DNA from: Stappia sp.
GTDB taxonomy: Bacteria; Pseudomonadota; Alphaproteobacteria; Rhizobiales; Stappiaceae
Assembly: GCF_040110915.1 (NCBI RefSeq)
Contig: NZ_CP157793.1
Span: 3,236,939 to 3,300,938, forward strand
Direction: 5' to 3'
Length of the DNA stretch: 64,000 nt
Shown here: piece by piece, positions 16,588-24,172 of the stretch
Position numbering within the stretch: position 1 is the first letter of the stretch
Layout of the letters: each line of letters begins with the position of its first letter
Notes under the pieces: generated by a model
Seen by the model: only the letters and a program-made list of their open reading frames with translations
What the model was told of the DNA's origin: nothing
The model's database searches: none
Program-made: the position numbers and the translations under genes

Positions 16588-16623
16588 AGGATCGCGAGCG
16601 CTTTTGATCTTGTCAAGTTATCA
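16588..16623 (-). promoter_or_regulatory. Promoter and LysR-type box before the TRAP operon
   Basis: On the reverse strand TGAT-N11-ATCA (16623-16605) fits the T-N11-A form bound by LysR proteins. It encloses a -35 TTGACA (16616-16611), with GATCCT as a weak -10 after 17 nt (16593-16588). The short palindrome CTTGTCAAG (16609-16617) lies within it. The LysR gene ends just upstream at 16647. Confidence 0.4.
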
Positions 16624-16646
16624 TACTAAAAGTTTTTTGATCGTTT

Positions 16647-17540
16647 TTATGCATCAGTTTGATCACAGGCCTTCGCGACCGCGGCAACTTCCGCCCCCAC
16701 CTCGCGATTTCGCTCCGGCATATAGGCAACCACGAAGCGCAGCGGCGTCAGCCGGGCCGCCTCCGCGACCGGCAGCGCGCGGATCTGACGATCGAAGGGC
16801 GGCGCGTCCGCCATGCGCTCGGGCAGCACCCCGATGCCGAAGCCGTCGGCGACCAGATGGATCACCGTGGACAGCGAGGCGGAGCCGTGCAGTTCGGGCG
16901 GTGGCAGATCCGGCGCCGCGAGCACGGATTCCAGCTCGCGGAACGGCGGCGTCGCCTTGGGAAAACTCACGATCGTGCATCGGGCAAGCTCGGCGACCGG
17001 CATCGCCGCGTCGCGCGGCGGGCGCGTCGCCGCCTCGTACCAGCCGAGTTCCAGCGGCGCGAGCGGCACCGAGGCCGCCCCGCGCGGCACGCTCTCGCTC
17101 AGCAGGATCGCGACGTCGAGATCGTCGTCAGCAAGCGCCGCGCTCAACTGCCGGGAGGTGTCGACGGACAATTCGAAGCGCACCTTGGGATGGCGCGCCT
17201 TGAGCTGGTTGAGAAGATCGGACAGCAGCGTGTGCACGATGGTCTCCGCGACCCCGATGCGCACCGTGCCGCTCAGCCCGCCCGGCCGGGTGATCTCCTG
17301 AACCAGACGGTCGCGCGCGGCGACGAGACGCTGCGCCTCCTCCAGGAACCGGCGCCCCACCGGCGTGAGGCGCACCTGGCGCCGGCCGCGGTCGAAGATC
17401 TGGATGCCGAGCCGCTTCTCCAGCGCCAGCACCCGGTTGGAGATCGCCGATTGCGACAGGCCGTACTTCTGCGCCGCCGCCCGAAAGCCGCCCGCGCGCA
17501 CGATGTCCTGCAGGATCTCGATGTCCTTGAGTTCGAACAC
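16647..17540 (-). CDS. LysR-family transcriptional regulator
   Basis: A 297-residue regulator. The N-terminal winged helix-turn-helix (about residues 1-62) reads ELKDIEILQDIVRAGGFRAA, then AQKYGLSQSAISNRVLALEKRLG. The effector-binding domain follows from about 90. I chose the GTG at 17540 because GGAGAG lies 6 nt upstream and the length matches the family; the open frame further 5' lacks family sequence. It is co-directional with the hydro-lyase/TRAP operon, 89 nt upstream of it, and a T-N11-A box sits in that gap. It is the likely regulator of uptake and breakdown of the TRAP substrate. Confidence 0.92.
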   Translation of the reverse strand: MFELKDIEILQDIVRAGGFRAAAQKYGLSQSAISNRVLALEKRLGIQIFDRGRRQVRLTPVGRRFLEEAQRLVAARDRLVQEITRPGGLSGTVRIGVAETIVHTLLSDLLNQLKARHPKVRFELSVDTSRQLSAALADDDLDVAILLSESVPRGAASVPLAPLELGWYEAATRPPRDAAMPVAELARCTIVSFPKATPPFRELESVLAAPDLPPPELHGSASLSTVIHLVADGFGIGVLPERMADAPPFDRQIRALPVAEAARLTPLRFVVAYMPERNREVGAEVAAVAKACDQTDA

Positions 17541-18086
17541 TGACGTCTCTCCGGCGTTGTCCGCTGCGCTTGGCAGGCCCTGGCGTTCTCGCGCGTCCCT
17601 GCGCGCCGCCGCCCGGGGCCGCGCGCGCATAAACCTAGTCGGCGGCGCCCGGTCCGGCAATCGAGGGACGCGGCCCCACACGACCGTCCGGAGCGTAGCA
17701 GAAATAGATATTTACCGGCGAACTCGAATGAATTTCGAATTTCAAATACACGCAAAAATCATAAATCTGACACCATGCACATTCAAGTTGCGCATCGGAC
17801 CCAGGACGCACCGCACGACGAGACCATCGCCCCGCCATCGCCCCACCAGGGACGAGACCGTCAAGGAAAAGGCAGCCAAGGACCAGTTAGTCGGAAAATG
17901 ACTTAACGACCCCATGCGACTGGCGCGCCGCGACTGGCCGCCATTCCCGAGCCAATCCAGACCACACGCACGACGGAGCGCGTCCGACAGGGAGCGGCCG
18001 CCCCTGCGCGTGCGCCGCACCGCGACCGGCCGGGGCCCATCCGGGCTCCTGTCAGGCCGGCGCCAGACCCAAGCCCGGAGACCGAC
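17541..18086. other. Intergenic region with AT-rich island
   Basis: No gene is seen in this 546-nt gap between the divergent LysR gene and the BacA-like operon. Positions about 17,695-17,800 are strikingly AT-rich against the background, with two direct copies of GAATTTC near 17,730. The island is the probable home of promoters for one or both sides. An imperfect inverted repeat, GTTAGTC/GACTTAAC (17886-17907), lies closer to the operon. Confidence 0.5.
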
Positions 18087-18632
18087 ATGAACATCGCCGT
18101 CAAGCCGCCATCCGCGCTCGAGCGCATCCGCCTGATCCGCACGCTGGGGCCCGGCGGCACCAACTGCGAGGCCGCCGCCCGCCACTACATCGGCCAGCGG
18201 GATCTCACCGCCGAGGTCGCGCTGCACGCAACGCTGGAAGAGGCGATCGAGATGGTCGTCGCCGAGCCGGATTCCGCGCTTCTCGGCTGCGTCGTCTATC
18301 CCGACCTGCACAATCTGGTCTTTCCCTATCTGGGGAAGATGGTGCTCGCCGATCTCTTCCTGTTCGACACCTTCAACATGGTCTTCGCCGCCCGCGACCC
18401 GAAGGCGCCGATCCGCTCGGTGGCAAGCCACCCGGCGCCGAGTTCGCTGGTCTCGCCCTTCCACGACCTGACGCTCGTCACCAGCAATGCCGAGGCGGCC
18501 CGCCGCTGCGCGGCCGGAGACTTCGACGGCTGCATTACGACGCTCGCCGCGGTGGAGAAGGAAGGTCTCACCGTCGTCAAGGATCACGGCGCCGTGCCGA
18601 TGGGGTTCACGATCCATGTTCCGACCCTGTGA
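18087..18632 (+). CDS. BacA-like prephenate decarboxylase homologue
   Basis: A 181-residue protein related to prephenate-dehydratase-fold enzymes of the bacilysin BacA type, which decarboxylate prephenate without aromatising it. The family start is clear: IRTLGPGGTNCEAAARHYIG. SLVTSNAEAARRCAAGDFDG-type sequence resembles the T-N-(A/S)-x-A-A segment of the fold, followed by CITTLAAVEKEGLTVVKDHG. A GGAG site lies 6 nt before the ATG. It is the first gene of a compact operon with DUF6421, an NTF2-like protein and a LysE exporter. It may act on a prephenate-like substrate, but altered specificity is possible. Confidence 0.72.
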   Translation: MNIAVKPPSALERIRLIRTLGPGGTNCEAAARHYIGQRDLTAEVALHATLEEAIEMVVAEPDSALLGCVVYPDLHNLVFPYLGKMVLADLFLFDTFNMVFAARDPKAPIRSVASHPAPSSLVSPFHDLTLVTSNAEAARRCAAGDFDGCITTLAAVEKEGLTVVKDHGAVPMGFTIHVPTL

Positions 18633-19884
18633 TCTCGACACGCTGCTCGATCCGGCGCTGATCGCGGCCACGCACGCGCTCGCCGACCTGCAGGAGGCGG
18701 ACGGCACCATCGCCCCCGCCCGGCATGCGCGGGCCCGGGAACTCCTGCCCGTCGCGGCGGATCTCGCGGGCGCGACCGCCCGCGCCTGCGGGCAAGCCGC
18801 CTATGCAAAGGCCCTCGCCGCCGACATCGAGAGATGGATCGCGGCCGGTCTCGACACGCCGCCGGATTTCGGCGCGGCGCGCGACGCCATCGTGCCGCCG
18901 CGCGATGGCGCGCCCTTCTTCTTCTTCGGGCCGCTGCGTCTCGCCAACGGGGGACGCACGGGCTGGCGCTTCGAAACCTTCCTCGCCTGGCGCGAGGAAC
19001 CCTCCGACCCCGCCTATCTGCGGCTCTACGCGCGCTTTCCCCACCCGGCAAACATCTGCCAGTCGTCGCATCTCATCGACGGAACGGCCGGGCTGATGAG
19101 CGGCAACAACATCGTGTTCTTTCCCGAAAACATCCAGGCCGCGACGCCGGTCGCGAAGCAGGACTATGCGGTCTTCTTCTTCAACAAGTTCCACCGCATC
19201 TACAACGAGATCACATTGCCCGCCGTGCGCGCGGCCGCCGACGGTCTCGCGATCCGCAATCCGACCGGTCCCGATCCGCGCGCCAACTACAAGGCGCGCT
19301 GCGTCTGGGGTTATCTGCACGATTATTTCCACCATCAGGGCGCGCGCCCCTTCGACACCAATGTCGCGATCAAGACCCGCTGGTTCACGGGCCTGCTCGA
19401 GGAGATCAAGGTCGACCTGCAGTCCTATCTGGCCTGCCGGGAGAGCGATCTGGTCGACGCCGAGGCGGTGGCGGAGTTCATCCTGCTCGACCGCAGCTTC
19501 CGCTATCCGCTGGAGCCCGACTGGAACCGCAACTTCGATTCCGGCACGGGGCTGATCCTCTTCGCCGTCTTCGAGGAACACGGCCTGCTTTCGCACGGGC
19601 CCGAAGGGCGGCTCCGCCTCGATCTCGCCGGGATACCGGCGGCGGCGCGGGCCTTCATCGCCGAGGTGTCGGAAATCGAACGCCGCCCCGACGAGGCCTA
19701 TCTCGCCGCCGCCAGGGAACTGGTTCGCCGGTATCTGCCCCCGGCGACCGGCACGGGCCGCTTCGCCCGCCCGGCCGCGGTCGAGGCTTCCGCGCTCGCG
19801 CGCCATCCGGCCCCGCCCGCGCTTGCCTTCACCCGCGCCGGTCTCGCCGCAAGCCGGCCCGCGCGCGAGACGGTCGCGTCATGA
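18616..19884 (+). CDS. DUF6421-like protein of unknown function
   Basis: A 422-residue soluble protein that I assign tentatively to DUF6421. The most conserved-looking part is WGYLHDYFHHQGARPFDTNV followed by IKTRWFTGLLEEIKVDLQSY. It contains clustered His and acidic residues that could bind a metal, as in helical oxygenase-like or HD-like enzymes. Another distinctive part is NICQSSHLIDGTAGLMSGNN. The ATG at 18616 lies inside the end of the BacA-like gene (17-nt overlap), and the stop overlaps the next start, so the operon is translationally coupled. No function is established. Its place between a prephenate-type enzyme and an exporter suggests a biosynthetic step. Confidence 0.7.
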   Translation: MFRPCDLDTLLDPALIAATHALADLQEADGTIAPARHARARELLPVAADLAGATARACGQAAYAKALAADIERWIAAGLDTPPDFGAARDAIVPPRDGAPFFFFGPLRLANGGRTGWRFETFLAWREEPSDPAYLRLYARFPHPANICQSSHLIDGTAGLMSGNNIVFFPENIQAATPVAKQDYAVFFFNKFHRIYNEITLPAVRAAADGLAIRNPTGPDPRANYKARCVWGYLHDYFHHQGARPFDTNVAIKTRWFTGLLEEIKVDLQSYLACRESDLVDAEAVAEFILLDRSFRYPLEPDWNRNFDSGTGLILFAVFEEHGLLSHGPEGRLRLDLAGIPAAARAFIAEVSEIERRPDEAYLAAARELVRRYLPPATGTGRFARPAAVEASALARHPAPPALAFTRAGLAASRPARETVAS

Positions 19885-20390
19885 CGCTTGCCCCTTTTCC
19901 GAAATCGGAAGACCCGGCAAGGGCAGCGCTGGTCCAGGCGGTCGAGGCCTATTTTCGGGCTTGCAACTCAGGCGAGAAATCGGCTTTCTTCTCCCTGTTC
20001 GAGGACAATGCCTGTCACTATCTGCCCAAGGGGATGTTCGGGCCGTTCACGGATGTGGAAAGCCTCTATGTGCAGTGGCGGCGGGACGCGGAGGACAACG
20101 GCGCCTATTGGGTGCTGGACACCGTCTTCGCCGATCCGCAGGCCGGCACGGCCGTCGCCGAATGGACGGCGGTCAAGCCGGCGCAGAAGATCTGGTTTCG
20201 CGGCGTGGATGTCTTCCGCTTCGCAGCGACGGGCAAGATCCGGGAGGTGCGGGTCTATTACGCCGCCCCGCGCGATCCCGCCATCGGGCCGAACGAGCTG
20301 GGCGGATACGATTATGCGGCCGGCCCCTTCGCCAGGGTCGACACGCGGAGTTACGGGCTGATACAGGAAGCGGAACAGAAAGCGGAGTGA
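19881..20390 (+). CDS. NTF2/SnoaL-like protein
   Basis: A 169-residue protein with a nuclear-transport-factor-2-like cone fold. AALVQAVEAYFRACNSGEKS, FFSLFEDNACHYLPKGMFGP, the middle strand AEWTAVKPAQKIWFRGVDVF and KIREVRVYYAAP follow the usual SnoaL-like pattern. Members serve as isomerases, cyclases, hydrolases or binding proteins in small-molecule pathways. Its ATG overlaps the DUF6421 stop by four bases. No catalytic residues can be assigned with certainty. Confidence 0.75.
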   Translation: MTLAPFPKSEDPARAALVQAVEAYFRACNSGEKSAFFSLFEDNACHYLPKGMFGPFTDVESLYVQWRRDAEDNGAYWVLDTVFADPQAGTAVAEWTAVKPAQKIWFRGVDVFRFAATGKIREVRVYYAAPRDPAIGPNELGGYDYAAGPFARVDTRSYGLIQEAEQKAE

Positions 20391-20439
20391 ACGCAGGTCG
20401 GCGTGAGACGCCGGGCCGGTCAGGGGTCGGAACCATCAC

Positions 20440-21057
20440 ATGAGCGTCGAACAGCTTTACGCCTTCGCCCTTTTCGCCTTCGTCGGCTCGGCGACGCCGG
20501 GTCCCAACAACGTGCTGCTGACGGCCGTGGGTGGCGCGGTCGGCGTGCGGCGCGGCCTGCCGGTGCTGTGGGGCATCGTCTTCGGCTTCGCGGCGATGAT
20601 CTTCGCGCTGGCCGTCGGTCTGGGCGAGACCGTCTTCACCATCGCCTATGTGGTCGACACGATGAAGATCGTCGGCCTCGCCGTGCTCGCCTGGCTGGCC
20701 TGGCAGATCGCCACCGCCCCCGTCGGCGCCAGCGAGGGCGCGGATGGCGCGCGCGATCTCGGCCGCAAGGGCAGCTTCCTGGGCGCCGCGCTGTTTCAAT
20801 GGGTCAATCCCAAGGCCTGGCTGATCGCCGCCGGCGCGATCACCGCCTATCTGCAGCCGGGCGAGGCGGTGCTTGCGCAGGCCGGCGTGCTGGCCGCCGT
20901 CTTCATCCTGGCGGCCATCGTCGGCTGCCTGCCGTGGCTCGCCTTCGGGGCCGTGGTCGGGCGCTTCCTGCACGACCCGCGTCACGCACGCCTCTTCAAC
21001 ATCGCCATGGCGCTCCTGCTGGTGATCTCCATGGTGCTGGTCGTGCTCGGCGACTGA
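20440..21057 (+). CDS. LysE-family exporter
   Basis: A 205-residue inner-membrane exporter with about six helices. The LysE/RhtB signature is plain: FVGSATPGPNNVLLTAVGGA at the N-terminus, then RKGSFLGAALFQWVNPKAWL in the middle. The family exports amino acids and amino-acid-like metabolites. It starts 49 nt after the NTF2-like gene on the same strand and ends before a terminator, closing the operon. In that setting it probably exports the operon's product or protects the cell from it. Confidence 0.92.
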   Translation: MSVEQLYAFALFAFVGSATPGPNNVLLTAVGGAVGVRRGLPVLWGIVFGFAAMIFALAVGLGETVFTIAYVVDTMKIVGLAVLAWLAWQIATAPVGASEGADGARDLGRKGSFLGAALFQWVNPKAWLIAAGAITAYLQPGEAVLAQAGVLAAVFILAAIVGCLPWLAFGAVVGRFLHDPRHARLFNIAMALLLVISMVLVVLGD

Positions 21058-21087
21058 GCCGCCCCACCGCAAAAACCCGCATGACAA

Positions 21088-21125
21088 GGCCCGGCACGCC
21101 GAAACGCGCCGGGCCGCTTCCTTTC
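21088..21125 (+). terminator. Terminator after the BacA-like/LysE operon
   Basis: GGCCCGGC (21088-21095) pairs with GCCGGGCC (21108-21115) around a short loop. A pyrimidine-rich tail with scattered Ts (GCTTCCTTTC) follows. It sits between the convergent LysE and htpG genes. Confidence 0.6.
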
Positions 21126-21159
21126 GCGACCGATCGTGCCCGACCAATTGTGCCGCGCG

Positions 21160-23121
21160 TCAGGCAAGGCCCTTCTGCATGACCCCGGCCATGCGCCGGG
21201 CGAAGGCGGCCGTATCGCCCGGCACCTCGCCGTCGAGGATCAGCGCCTGGTCGAACAGGAGCCAGGCCATATCGGCGAGATCGCTCTTGTCGCCGGCCGC
21301 CTCGAGCTTGCCCGACAGCGCCTTGACCAGCCCGTGGCCGGGGTTGAACTCCAGCACGGGGGCAAAGCCCGCCGCTCCGCCGGCCTGGCGCGCCATCAGC
21401 TTTTCGAGCTGCCGGTCCGGACCATGCTCCGGCGCGACCAGACAGACCGGGCTTTCCGCAAGCCGCACGGACGCGCGCACATCGGCCACCTTGTCGCCGA
21501 GCGTCTCCTTCAGGAAGGCGGTGACGAGCCCTTCGTCGGTCTTCGACGCGCCCGCGTCGTCGGCCGTTTCGGCCTCCGTGTCCGCCGCGTCGTCGCGCGG
21601 GATCTGGTCGAGCGCCGCCGCCCCTTGCGTCACCGACTGGAACGGCTTGCCGTCGTAGCCCTGCGCCATCTGCACCCAGAAGGCGTCGACCGGATCGGCG
21701 AGATACAGAACCTCCACGCCGCGCGCCCGGAAACCTTCCAGATGCGGGCTTGCGGCAATCGCCTCCTGGCTCGCGCCGGTGGCGTAGAAGATCTGCGTCT
21801 GGTTCTCCTTCATGTCGGCGACATAGTCGGCGAGCGAGCGCCAGGTCGCGCCACCGTCCTTCGACGAGCGGAAACGGGCGAGGCCGAGCAGCTTGTCCTT
21901 GCGCTCGAAGTCCTCGTAGATGCCTTCCTTCAGCACCGCGCCGAAGTTTTCCCAGATCTTCAGGTAGGTCTCGCTGTCATTGTCCGCGAGCTTCTGCAAC
22001 TCGGAGAGAATGCGGTTCGTCACCCCCTTGCGGATCGCCTCCAGCACCGGATTGTGCTGCAGCATCTCGCGCGAGAGGTTGAGCGGCAGATCGGCGCTGT
22101 CGATCACGCCGCGCGCGAACCGCAGCCACGCCGGCAGGAGGTCCGCGTCGTCGGCGATGAAGACGCGGCGCACATAGAGTTTCACCCGGCCCTTGCGGTC
22201 GGGATCGAACAGGTCGAAGGGCTTCATCGAGGGCAGGAAGATCAGCACGGAATACTCGTGCCGGCCTTCCGCGCGATAGTGCAGCGTCAGCGCCGGCTCG
22301 TCGAACTGACCCGACACATGGCCGTAGAATTCAGCGTATTCCTCGGCGCTGACCTCGGACTTCGACCTGGTCCACAAGGCGGTGCCATCGGCGAGCTGGC
22401 GCTCGGTGGTCGCCTCCGCGTCCCCGTCCTCCGTCTCCGCCGGTGTCGCGCCGACAAGCACGATGGGCACGGGCACATGCGCGGAATAGGCGCGCACGAT
22501 GCGCTCCAGCGTCGCCGGCGTCGCATAGTCGCCCGCGTCGTCCTTCAGATGCAGCACGACCCGTGTGCCGCGCGCCGGCACGTCGTCACCGGACGGGTCG
22601 ACCGGCTCGACGGTGAAGGTGCCCGTGCCGTCGGAGATCCAGCGGTGGGCCTGATCGCTGCCGGCCGCGCGGCTCGTGACCTCGACCCGGTCGGCAACCA
22701 TGAAGGCGGAGTAGAAGCCGACGCCGAACTGGCCGATCAGCGCCGAGCCGTCCTTCGCCTCCTCCAGCTTGTCCATGAAGGCGCGGGTGCCGGAGCGGGC
22801 GATGGTGCCGAGATTGGCGATCATCTCCTCCTCGCTCATGCCGATGCCGTTGTCGACGATGGCGAGCCGCTTCGCGTCGGCATCGGCCTCCAGACGGATG
22901 CGGAAGTCGGGATCCTCGCGGGTCAGATCGGGGGCGGTCAGCGCGGCATGGCGCAGCCGCTCGCAGGCGTCGGCCGCGTTGGAAATCAGCTCGCGCAGGA
23001 AGATGTCCTTGTTGGAATAGACCGAATGCACCATCAGGTGCAAAAGCCGGGCAACCTCGGCCTGAAAGGCGTGGGACTGCGGCGCGGCATCCTGCGCCGC
23101 GCTCGTCGTTTCGCTCGTCAT
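21160..23121 (-). CDS. htpG: Molecular chaperone HtpG (Hsp90)
   Basis: A 653-residue cytoplasmic Hsp90 chaperone. The N-terminal GHKL ATPase is evident: YSNKDIFLRELISNAADACE, then VDNGIGMSEEEMIANLGTIA with SGTRAF, and GQFGVGFYSAFMVADRVEV. The middle and C-terminal domains are complete, for example GVIDSADLPLNLSREMLQHN. I chose the ATG at 23121 (MTSETTSAAQ); GAGGAG lies 12 nt upstream. The open frame continuing 5' has no Hsp90 sequence. An RpoH-like promoter lies about 80 nt upstream. The protein is slightly longer than E. coli HtpG because of insertions in the middle domain. Confidence 0.97.
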   Translation of the reverse strand: MTSETTSAAQDAAPQSHAFQAEVARLLHLMVHSVYSNKDIFLRELISNAADACERLRHAALTAPDLTREDPDFRIRLEADADAKRLAIVDNGIGMSEEEMIANLGTIARSGTRAFMDKLEEAKDGSALIGQFGVGFYSAFMVADRVEVTSRAAGSDQAHRWISDGTGTFTVEPVDPSGDDVPARGTRVVLHLKDDAGDYATPATLERIVRAYSAHVPVPIVLVGATPAETEDGDAEATTERQLADGTALWTRSKSEVSAEEYAEFYGHVSGQFDEPALTLHYRAEGRHEYSVLIFLPSMKPFDLFDPDRKGRVKLYVRRVFIADDADLLPAWLRFARGVIDSADLPLNLSREMLQHNPVLEAIRKGVTNRILSELQKLADNDSETYLKIWENFGAVLKEGIYEDFERKDKLLGLARFRSSKDGGATWRSLADYVADMKENQTQIFYATGASQEAIAASPHLEGFRARGVEVLYLADPVDAFWVQMAQGYDGKPFQSVTQGAAALDQIPRDDAADTEAETADDAGASKTDEGLVTAFLKETLGDKVADVRASVRLAESPVCLVAPEHGPDRQLEKLMARQAGGAAGFAPVLEFNPGHGLVKALSGKLEAAGDKSDLADMAWLLFDQALILDGEVPGDTAAFARRMAGVMQKGLA

Positions 23122-23195
23122 GGGTGCGCGAAGCTCCTCTTGGTGACGTCGTTGGAAAGTCGGCGCCGGGGCCGCGCGCGGCCCGGGCCGCCCAG

Positions 23196-23224
23196 ATATC
23201 GGTGAGCCGCGAAACGGAATCAAG
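23196..23224 (-). promoter_or_regulatory. Putative heat-shock (RpoH) promoter of htpG
   Basis: On the reverse strand CTTGAT (23224-23219), a 16-nt spacer and CCGATAT (23202-23196) resemble the alphaproteobacterial sigma-32 pattern CTTGAN-N16-CCnATAT. It lies about 75 nt before the htpG start, as expected for a heat-shock chaperone gene. Confidence 0.42.
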
Positions 23225-23248
23225 AACCGGCGCGCCGCGTCGGGCCCG

Positions 23249-24016
23249 TCACCAGACGCCCTCTTCCTGCGCCACGCGCTTGAGCAGGGCCGGCCGGTCG
23301 GTGACGAGGCCGTTCACCCCCTTGCGGATCAGCCGGCGCATCTCGGCCTCGTCGTCGATGGTCCACACATGCACGGCGATGCCCCGGGCATTGCAGTGGC
23401 GCAGGAAGCCGCGCGTGGCGAGCGGCACGCCGTATTGCGTCAACGGGATCTGCGCGCAGGCGACGTCGGGGGTGCGCACCGGCATCTTCCACGACCCGAA
23501 GCGCAACGCCGCGACGCTGCGCGGCCCCGAACTCACGCAAAGCTCCCGCCCCAGCTCGGCTTTGGCGATCGCCAGCCGCCGGTCGGAAAAGGAGGCGACG
23601 CAAACCCGCTCGAGACAGCTCATCGCCTTCAGAAGCGCCAACGTCGGCGCAAGCGCCTGATCGGTCTTGATGTCGATGTTGAAGCGCATGTCGGGATAAT
23701 CCTCGAGCGCTTCGGCGAGCGTCAGCAGGGGTTCGCCGCCCTCCATGCGCACGCCGGCGAGATCGGACATGCGCTGCGCCGACACCACGCCGCGCCCGTC
23801 CGTGGTGCGCTCCAGCGTGTCGTCGTGAAAGACGACGACCTGTCCGTCGGACGTCGCCTGCACGTCGATCTCGATGAAGCGGTAGCCGAGATCGCGCACG
23901 GCGCGAAACGCCTGGCGGCTGTTTTCGGGAAACTCCAGCGCGCCGCCGCGATGGGCGAAGGCGTGAAAGCCGGGCCCGGCGAGATAGGGGTGGGAGGGGC
24001 GAAATGTGGTCTTCAT
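23249..24016 (-). CDS. Glycerophosphodiester phosphodiesterase
   Basis: A 255-residue GDPD-family enzyme with a TIM-barrel fold, hydrolysing glycerophosphodiesters to glycerol-3-phosphate and an alcohol. The catalytic HRG motif reads FAHRGGALEFPENS near residue 20. The metal ligands follow in FIEIDVQATSDGQVVVFHDD, and TLERTTDGRG completes the usual block. NIDIKT and VHVWTIDDEAEMRRLIRKGV are further family marks. There is no signal peptide, so it is cytoplasmic. An alternative GTG start lies 3 nt upstream of the chosen ATG. It diverges from the caspase-like gene. Confidence 0.93.
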   Translation of the reverse strand: MKTTFRPSHPYLAGPGFHAFAHRGGALEFPENSRQAFRAVRDLGYRFIEIDVQATSDGQVVVFHDDTLERTTDGRGVVSAQRMSDLAGVRMEGGEPLLTLAEALEDYPDMRFNIDIKTDQALAPTLALLKAMSCLERVCVASFSDRRLAIAKAELGRELCVSSGPRSVAALRFGSWKMPVRTPDVACAQIPLTQYGVPLATRGFLRHCNARGIAVHVWTIDDEAEMRRLIRKGVNGLVTDRPALLKRVAQEEGVW

Positions 24017-24172
24017 CACGGACAGGGTAGCGCAGGCGGGCGAAGATCGGAAACATCGCCGCGCCGCGCGGGGCAGCGTGCATTGACGCGCCGCGCCCGA
24101 TGGGCTGCAATTCCCGAAACGGACTGCATGTCCAAAGAGGCCGCAAGGCGCCCGAAGACAGGACCGATTGCC

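Noticed and set aside
17886..17907. GTTAGTC/GACTTAAC inverted repeat as an operator of the BacA-like operon
   Set aside because: Arms are imperfect and about 180 bp from the start, with no promoter hexamers around; not enough to call a site.
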